Below, piece after piece: positions 56,256 through 64,000 of a stretch of 64,000 nt of DNA. Position 1 is the stretch's first letter. Each line of letters opens with the position of its first letter. Source of the stretch: Meconema thalassinum. Taxonomy: Eukaryota; Arthropoda; Insecta; Orthoptera; Tettigoniidae. The DNA lies in assembly GCA_946902985.2 (NCBI GenBank), contig OX336395.1, positions 287,489,065-287,553,064 of the forward strand, in the 5' to 3' direction. The position numbers and the translations under genes were made by a program. The notes under the pieces are model-generated. The model was not told the origin of the DNA. It was given only the letters and a program-made list of their open reading frames with translations, and searched no databases.

Positions 56256-58739
56256 GTAAGTGGACATCATAATGAGAAAAAGTGTTCTTCCGTTTTTATG
56301 AGTGCATAACTGAAAATGTTTCATTGGAGCATATGATACATATCTTATAATTGACTTTCTATTCAGCAACCCACAAATTATCCATTCTCTTACAGTTCTT
56401 TCTGACTTGGTGGAAACCAACTTCGTATGGTAGTAGGAAAGTACATGCCACAGTGAAGAGAATGTGACTGTAATATGAGATTTGTTAGGAACGTCCACTA
56501 CTTTTTAACTCCCCTAGTTTGTTGCTCTGTCCTCAGTCCCAGATGACTCTTTTGTAACCTAAAGTTTTGAGCATAAATAGGTTCCTTCTCACCCACTATT
56601 GGTACAAGTAAATCCGATCAAATATCTTCTACAACTAACCTTGAACTCCGGGAGGATTTAAGTAATTTGACAGGGATCAACATATCCCACATAATCTCTG
56701 GGGTGATTGTAGGTTGGGAATTCAAGATAACATTATCTGGAAGTTTTATGGGAAACCGCAATGGTGGGATGGGGGTTGGTTTTCAACATAAAATTCACCA
56801 ACTTCTCGGCCTACCAATAGTTGTCTCATCTTTGTGTCTGTGGAGTTTTTGTTGGGTACCTTGCTCCTGAAGAGGAATACACATTGTGTACACTGGTCAT
56901 GCTGTAGGGTTAACATAATAGCACATCAGACATGTCGATCAGAATCAGCTAGATAAATCAACTCTTGCGAATAGTATTTCATTGGAATATTAGCCTTCAC
57001 GTCTACATAATGAAGCTCCGGTAAATATTCTTGGTTATTGCCGTGTTTGTTGCGGGGATTCGCCTGGGTGCACAAAGTCAGACGCATCAACGGACTGCCC
57101 GGACCGCCGCTGGGGTAGTGGACTTTTGGGCCATGCTCTCTTGTAGCTTCTTGTTCGGTGTGCGTCTGAGGCGTCGTGGTTGTCAACCCAGGATGTTGAA
57201 TGACCATACCTCGCCATATACTTAAAATATGGTCACTGGAAGGAAGCTTTGCATTTTCTTGGCCACTAAAGGAGATACATGGCTGTGTGGTAATTCTCCT
57301 TGGACCTAACTCTCTACACTGGTTGTAAGATGCCCGTACAGGTATTTTCTGATAGTGATCTGACATTTTCTATTTTGCGTACATCTTACCAGAGACAGCC
57401 TCTTCTCATTTAGTTGAAGGGTTCAGTCTCATATCCAATGTTCACTTGAGAACGGGTTCTATGATAAAATTACTCGCATTCCTTAGTTTCTCTACGGCTG
57501 CTGAAAATCAATTTAGCCAGGATTCTATGATTATTGTGAATATCTTTTAAACTACTGTAATGTATGTCTGAAATTATCGGCACTGCTTATATCATTCCCA
57601 ATCTCTGACTGTTTTACATATATCCTTGTATGTATTGATGTTGTAACAGAGGGAAATTTAAAGGAATGACGCACAAGGATGATCTAAATTATCAATATAA
57701 ATTAACTATAGATTAGCACCTGCTCATAAGAAGGTTTGAGTAATGAGGCTCTTGAGAATAGAAAATGTGGTGTAATTGCCATGGGGCTAAACCAGGATCT
57801 ATTATACATACAATAGTTGAAATTGGTTGTGATATGAATTAACCTAAGCCCTGAAGGGAAACAAACTAAAACAACACTAGTAGAATTCATGGTAAGTGTA
57901 GGTTAGCAAAATTTGAACAACTTGAACAAAAAACAATTCAAATTTAACAAGAATAAGTAGAAGAGTCAAATAATCTAAATTAAACATTTTGAAGTTAATT
58001 TTCGTCAAAAGGATAAACATTGTGGACAAGACGAATTGAACCCTGACGTAAAAACATTGAGCATAAAGCAATCTCCTCTGAAGTGAGCATAAAGCAATCT
58101 CCTCTGAAGTGCAGGGACAAATTTACTACATTGCATTGAACATTAGGTTAAAGGAATCTCCATCTTATATCACGAGGGTCCTATAGAACAAGTGCTATGT
58201 AATATGTATAAATCTTGAAACCATAACGAAAGCGAAAAGCGGACCATCTCTCTCTCTCTCTGACGCACAAGATATACCTTTCCCTCTGACATCATACAAT
58301 TTCTCAAATACAATAATCAACTTGTTTGTAAAGTCACGTGGCGGGGGAAGCGTTCATTATCCCGGAAACTCTTTCTAGATATTATGAAAACGTAAAATGA
58401 TGGAGAATTCTTTGACTTGATTTAAAATAGGCTAATTTATTCTGTGTATTATTTTCAACCTCAATTTCAAGTAGTTTGAACTTCGGCTATCAAATGCTAC
58501 TGTCACTAACACCAAACAGTGAACGTTGGAACTTGATAGAGTGCTTATAAACAACCAAATATAATTAAAAAATAAAAACACACCAAAATAATAATGTATT
58601 TCAAGTCCTCTTCCACCACTATGATCACAAGTAAGCTGTAGAGATAGCGTGCTGTTAACTGTCGTTCACGTGATTCAATTATAAAGTGAAAAGGTCTTCC
58701 CCCTCCCTGGCTTTTTATACCGTAAACACACCTGTATGG
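56256..58739. other. Downstream intron, no further exon recognised
   Basis: A 146-codon minus-strand frame (56926-57366) has no known motif and lacks convincing splice context. A 26-bp direct duplication (GAGCATAAAGCAATCTCCTC) lies at about 58060-58112 and a CT run at ~58247. Confidence 0.45.
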
Positions 58740-59030
58740 TATCAAATATCTGTTGATGTAACGTTCTCACGGTTTGATGAGTCAGTTCATGTTTCTCTGA
58801 CTCACATGCACCTGCATCACATCAAATAATGCTACACTTTGCATCCGGTTGCGTCAGCTTGTTTATCGCATCAATTATCTGTTGATGTAACGTTATAAAC
58901 ACCTGCTTTGCTTGACGTCATACACTCCAAGATTCCGCTTGTTTCAGCAAAAGTCATTGTTTCACACGCATGCTTCCTGTAATGATACACCTTGCAACCG
59001 GTTGAGTCAGCTTGTTTTGTTTTATCCCAC
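58740..59030 (+). repeat. Two-copy tandem repeat
   Basis: ATCTGTTGATGTAACGTT (58749 and ~58879) and CCGGTTG..TCAGCTTGTTT (58846 and ~58998) define two diverged units of about 125-150 bp. Confidence 0.75.
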
Positions 59031-59214
59031 TTCTCCTCAATACGATGATCGTGCATCGCAGTTCTTTTTCAATTTAGACCATGTGACAGAAGATGGTGGA
59101 CATGCATACATCATCTCTGTATTTGCATAAAGCAACTATGAAAAAATGACTTCTAAACATTCTCTACCCTAACCACTTCCCTCCCTAATCACCAATGTAA
59201 CTGCCACTACCATT

Positions 59215-59400
59215 GGCCGATCATTAAAGATAGCCCGCTCAGCTTACCTCACCGCCCCTCCCTAGCCGCCACCATCTTTGCTCTACCGATTAAAGATACT
59301 CCCTCCTCGGCAACGCTGACAAATAAGTAAATAATAATACCAGCCTTACCATCTCCTCCCTAGCCGGCACCATCTTTGCTCGACCGATTAAAGATACCTC
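59215..59400 (+). repeat. Short tandem repeat of CACCATCTTTGCTC units
   Basis: CCTCCCTAGCCGCCACCATC and CCTCCCTAGCCGGCACCATC, each followed by TTTGCTC, CCGATTAAAGATAC. Nothing coding. Confidence 0.7.
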
Positions 59401-61984
59401 GCTTAAACACCCTACCCGTCTCCTGTGAACATCTCCTAACCGTACACCCCGAAGTAGCATTCCAACATCACGTTACCTCCGCGAAAGAACTGCTAACCCA
59501 CATAACATCCTCATAATCCGTTACTTTACCCCCTACAGTGGGGGTAGATTTTAGCTTGGGGTTGAAATTACTTGTTCTTTGGAACATGGGCATTACGCCC
59601 TTTTGTTTGAACCCTCACACGATTCTCTACAAATAGTAGTTCGCGACCTTAATCGGTGGCATCTCGAGTAGATAATTTTTTTGTTCAAGTGAATAGAGTG
59701 GTGCACGGTGTGGGTTAGGTTAGGTGAGGCTAGGTTACGTTAAGCCATGGTCACCATCTTTATTTGAAACGCGCTATCCGTGTGGGTGGTTGCGCGTGGC
59801 CGCCATCTTGTGTGGAGGTTGAGGTCGTGTTTCCGATTCAAAACCACTGCTCACGGCTTACCGCTCTGTCGCACAGTGATTGACCACTGGAGCTATGAAA
59901 CCCCGCTGTAGTAGCCTCTCGAGTCCTCTTGTCCTACCTACACACGGCCTTCTGCACCTCACGGAATATTCCTGCACAAAACTGTCATAGTTCATCTCGC
60001 ATACTCACATGTATGCTATGTCACACTCGACTGACTCTCTGATTCGTTGCAGCCCACTTCGTTGACTGACTGCACCGTCGTACACTTGTCACTGAACTCT
60101 GCTGCTTGGCGTTCCTTACATAGTTGGCTGGTTAGTCTCAGTCATTCCAGGTGGATTTGATACGAGACCTTGCAGTGTCTTTTTGGTCTGTCCTGAGAGT
60201 CCCACGTCATCTCTTGGAGAACCTTTGTGAAGCATATTTACAAGCGTACCACCTACGGTATCACTACATACAAATGCCATCCGCCAGCACGCCATTTGCC
60301 CACCGCGCTCTGTTGGGTGGTAAGACAAACTGACGGATTGTCGAGTTGAGTGGACGGAAGTAAGACTAAATCGTGAATTTGCCACCATGTAATTATTTTA
60401 ACTAAATTCGTTTGGAGGCTGACAGTACCTAGATATTTTATACCGACGGTAAATTATGTGTATTGTGTCCATTTGACGGAAATCCAACGCCCACATACGC
60501 ATGGATCTCGAAATCAGCCTAGCATTAGACTAAAAACATCTTAGGGTCTATATGGGTGAACAAAAGCAAAACCTAGCTTAACTGATCTTGAGAACCACAC
60601 TACAATAAAGACAGGAGGTATCACAAGAATATAAATACCACAGTTTCTTAAAAGTCTACCATTTTGTTTCTTTCACAACGTAAATAAAATCAAAATAGCA
60701 TTTATCTCCACAGGGTGAGAAGCAAATATTTAAAATAAGAACTATCTTGATAATAAAAACAGACTGTTGGCCCTGGGAACCTAACTAACCTGCTCGTATC
60801 TCATTCCAAACTGGAGTAAATAGGAATGAAAACCTGATCATATTGAAAACATCACACAAATATAGAAACATTTCAATGATGTTTACATTAAATCTATTTG
60901 CATGAAACCCCGAAAATGATTACTCCATCTGTTATCCGCACATACTGTATTATTTCTATATATTTCCTGGTCACATTCCAGGATGTTCAGAAAATTAATA
61001 GTCCACCGGTATTCAACTGTTAACATATTTTTTTACTTCTTTTGAACATTTCCAAAATTCATCCAAAAAATTGATTTATTCCATGAAATTTTATATGCCT
61101 GATTTGACACTTCACATTTAATATTAATTTTGTTTCATGTTTTGAAATTATTTTGAAAAATTTCTCTGACTCCAACAATTTCCAACCAAAATATATTTTC
61201 CAAAGATTATAATTCGTAGTTTCAAAATTGAGTGACTTGATATTAATTTATTCCTCACTGTAATTTCTGACATTTCTCCACATTTATTTGGGATTATAAT
61301 TTCACTCTTGACTAAAAACACAAAATCTAACAATTCCTACTAGAATATATAAGTTTACCAATTTCTATCTTTAATTAGCACAATTTTGATGCAACTAAAA
61401 AATCTGAGAATATCTGATATCATTATTTGAATCATATTATTTTTAATTTCATTTCTGTATAAACCTTTCTTCATTCAGCCTATTTATAGTTAATCAAAAT
61501 TTATCGAAGTTTAAATGCACCAGGTCATTTCGTCCTTGCATCCGGTTAGGTTCCAAATATCTAAAGTGTGGTTCAAAACACCACCTCGCTCTGTAAGCGA
61601 CTTCGAATTATCGGTAAGTAAAATGAGGTAAATAAAAATATGAATTCTACTGATGATGTTATATGCTGATTCATAACGGGGCGACTACACTCTGTCTTAC
61701 CCTTCTTCTAGCACAATTATAGTGTGGGGTAAATTCACTCCCTGTGACCGACATATATCGCGTCCACGATACCTTTGAAATATCACTCAGCTTTACAGGC
61801 TGCATAGTTTAATTTATACACATCACTGATGAGCCATGTCACATGCATGTAACCCATCTCAAGGCCTTCACTGTCTCCTGGGCAAAATACAACAGCTACA
61901 CATCAATTAGTTATTATGTAATCATATTTTCTTCTTATACTGTACCCATTCGCATGTTGGGAAATACATGGTTTGTTACACTGA
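59401..61984. other. 2.6 kb without recognisable genes
   Basis: AT-rich; a good donor-like GTAAGT occurs at ~61615 but with no supporting frame. GGTTAGGTTAGGTGAGGC-type repeats occur near 59715. Confidence 0.45.
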
Positions 61985-62994
61985 GGGCCGGGTTCACCAA
62001 CGCAGCGTTAACAGACCGTCACTAAATGCGTTGTTAACTTTAACATCGGCATTAAGCTCGTTGGCATATTACCAGCACATTCGCCGATTGGCATTAGCAA
62101 ACGAAGCGTTATGTTTAAGGGCTGTACAAAACTCATTGAAAGATGATGATTGTGGCGGTATTTGTTTATTCTTTGGTGTAATCGAGCAGGCCGTTAACTG
62201 AAAAGGCTTAAAAGTTACATGCTCCGTGGTTAAAAACAAACATGGGTGATGAGGAAATGAGCAAGAAGAGCTGGGGACTGTGAAATATTCGTTAAATGAA
62301 AGAAACATAATTATCCACCCTTATCTACTCGGTGGATGAGCATCGTGAAATCGTTGAAAATAAGAGGACTGATGCTGTAATGGTTAGGTAGTCTTTTATT
62401 AAATTAAATAGTATGTTTTATAACTTAATTCATTACACGTAAAAATAAATAAGAGTAGCCTACTGATGTTGAGACGTCTAGGTAGTCTTTTATTAAATTA
62501 ACTACATGTGCTACACCGTAATGCATTACACATAAATAAGGAATGGTACATAGGCCTAGGCTATATTACTTATCAGATGGGAATTCCAGGTTAGGTTCTG
62601 TCAGCTGGAGAACATTCATCAACACACAAGGTTTTGACAAACGAAATCTCATAATAAATTCTATGTCGTCGCATTCATTCAAGTAATTTCTTCGTTATTT
62701 ATAAGTTAGTGGTGGAAGAAAATCTAGCAAGTCTTCAAAAACATCGCCATCGTTGAGAATAAAGTTTAATGCACGACTCTTCCAGCTTTCGCCGCACGCC
62801 AATTTGGATTTGATTGCTACGTAAATCGACCGTCAAGTCGTTAATTCCATGTTGACAGAGCAATTAGATTTGACGGCTTGATAGGGACGCTAATGGATTG
62901 TTAAAGTTTGGTGAACCACAACATTTCGGTAATCGTCCGTCAACGGCCTTAATTGGTTTGTTAACATTTTAACAAACCATGGTGAACCCGGCCC
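61985..62994 (+). mobile_element. PIF/Harbinger-type element (1.0 kb)
   Basis: GGGCCGGGTTCACCA and TGGTGAACCCGGCCC are perfect 15-bp inverted ends; TGA flanks both sides (61982-61984, 62995-62997), fitting the 3-bp duplication of PIF/Harbinger. The ends contain many GTTAAC/TTAACA motifs in inverted arrangement. An internal direct duplication (TAGGTAGTCTTTTATTAAAT) occurs at about 62386 and 62480. Only a Myb/SANT piece is coding. Confidence 0.85.
62335..62391 (+). pseudogene. Myb/SANT-like domain remnant of Harbinger
   Basis: DEHREIVENKRTDAVMVR followed by a stop matches the central part of the Myb/SANT-like DNA-binding protein encoded by PIF/Harbinger elements. Upstream is open only in broken frames; the DDE nuclease gene is absent. 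Confidence 0.65.
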
Positions 62995-63434
62995 TGAATC
63001 ACGTGGCATCCTAACAATCTACGGTTAAAAATGCTTGCAATAGCGGCTGCAAGGTTTTCACTGTTTGTGGCGTTCAAGTTAACCACAGGAACTGTTATAT
63101 GTTCACTGACATGGAATATTTTGTGTCCCTCGTGGACATAGAATTCTGAAGGTCTCGTGGTTGACATGTGGAGTTCCACGGCGTTGTAATTTTCACAAAT
63201 GTTCCCAAATTTAATAATAACGTTGTTCACGCACACACAGGCGTTAAATATCAATCGATGGCACACTACTTGTTGCATAAAAACGCAACGATGAACGTTG
63301 ATAATTTCCTCTCCTTCCAGGAGGACTATTTCCTCGTCTAACAAGACGGACAATTTCACACGTCCAGTGTGGACGATAAACCAAACTCGAGTGCGTAGTA
63401 CGGCGCTCCTGCCTGCTGGATCTAGTGAATTCAC
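62961..63434 (-). CDS. Unrecognised 157-codon open frame
   Basis: A continuous minus-strand frame, longer than most chance frames here, beginning at 63434 and ending 11 codons inside the Harbinger element, so its natural C-terminus, if it was a gene, has been replaced. It contains hydrophobic and Val-rich stretches and RCVFMQQVVCHRLIFNACVC but no motif I can name. May be an exon of an unknown gene, a decayed mobile-element ORF or chance. Confidence 0.25.
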   Translation of the reverse strand: MNSLDPAGRSAVLRTRVWFIVHTGRVKLSVLLDEEIVLLEGEEIINVHRCVFMQQVVCHRLIFNACVCVNNVIIKFGNICENYNAVELHMSTTRPSEFYVHEGHKIFHVSEHITVPVVNLNATNSENLAAAIASIFNRRLLGCHVIQGRVHHGLLKC

Positions 63435-64000
63435 GTGTCGTTTAGCAACTAACTCCTTCCGTTTCGCGTATCTGCGATGTAAAATACCTTACCATAATAT
63501 AAAATCACATTCACCAGAATGCTTAGAATATGCTGAATTGTAAAATGAGATTATCTGAGTCTTGTGAAAAATGGAGACACGTTAATAAGGACTCAGATAG
63601 AGAAATCGTGGATTTCTTCAAAGTCAAAAGTACATCCATAATCATCTCCAGCCATGCGCTGGTCTTCGGGTGCGTTCAAAGATGATGCATTACATTAGCA
63701 AATGTGTTGCAAGGAAAAATATCACAGAGCATGCGCTCAGCGGGCTCATTTGCCTCTCCGTCGTTTCAAATAAAAATGAAGGGATGCATTTTTATTTGAT
63801 TCCAAGTCCAGATCAAGCTTGTTGATATTTTTTAAAATAAGCTGCGTTGAACGTGCCATTACGCTCGCCAGTCTGAAGATCTTCTATAAAATAGCTCCCA
63901 TTGTTCTGGGGTTCTTGAACACGATTAAGCCCATATTACAATGATAGGAACTTCCCATATACTCTGTCTATGGGACTAGAAATCCCGGGTCTCCTTCCAA
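63435..64000. other. No recognisable gene
   Basis: Short frames only up to the window end. Confidence 0.5.

Noticed and set aside
56926..57366. 146-codon minus-strand frame downstream of exon 4
   Set aside because: No domain, no splice context, low-complexity composition.
61500..61625. Exon ending at the GTAAGT near 61615
   Set aside because: Good donor but no acceptor and no meaningful frame.

Overview
The window is a low-gene-density, repeat-saturated piece of an animal nuclear genome, almost certainly an insect. Evidence: spliceosomal introns with GT..AG borders, Penelope-like, hAT, mariner and PIF/Harbinger elements, and several tRNA-derived SINE families. The repeat load suggests a large-genome (perhaps hemimetabolous) insect; that last step is inference. 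Most open frames are short and without support; the real coding signal lies in transposons, one THAP exon and one multi-exon host gene.

Layout. 1-2.6 kb: one copy of a dispersed repeat (R1, carrying a MITE), then an array of ~90-bp palindromes arranged as 180-bp dimers. 2.65-4.36 kb: an element with terminal inverted repeats around a decayed THAP-domain gene. 4.5-7.8 kb: a nearly full-length Penelope-like element (PLE-1, minus strand) with a reverse transcriptase/GIY-YIG frame broken by one homopolymer frameshift, and a hammerhead ribozyme in its terminal repeat. 7.9-11 kb: SINEs and a short hAT. 16.1-19.1 kb: a 3.0-kb hAT element with a perfect 8-bp target duplication and a broken, internally deleted transposase. 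19.3-30.6 kb: PLE-1 fragments, a 128-bp tandem repeat, LINE remnants, a 1-kb palindrome carrying a third hammerhead family, and a LINE interrupted by a SINE. 31.3-36.5 kb: a hAT MITE, the inverted second copy of R1 (with mariner and SINE insertions) and a fold-back element. 39.5-40.9 kb: a TTTA-type microsatellite hosting two SINEs.

Host genes. A THAP first exon (minus strand, 41070-40941) lies head-to-head with a plus-strand gene starting at 42045. Four exons of that gene are visible (42045-42113, 43417-43557, 45115-45216, 56197-56255); the first three junctions are phase 0. It encodes acidic, Lys-Glu-Pro/Cys-Pro-Thr-Pro rich segments like the N-terminal part of insect zinc-finger proteins, but no zinc finger is visible. 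Exons 2 and 3 and their flanking introns are a tandem duplication. Intron 3 (11 kb) holds a 7.5-kb hAT-type element with a perfect 8-bp target duplication (45735-53266), which in turn holds a second Penelope family (PLE-2) with hammerheads, and a 293-bp satellite.

61.98-62.99 kb: a PIF/Harbinger-type element with a Myb/SANT remnant. The most striking theme is three sequence-distinct hammerhead ribozyme families, seven copies in all, within 64 kb: two sit in Penelope-type terminal repeats and the third in a Penelope-like repeat.
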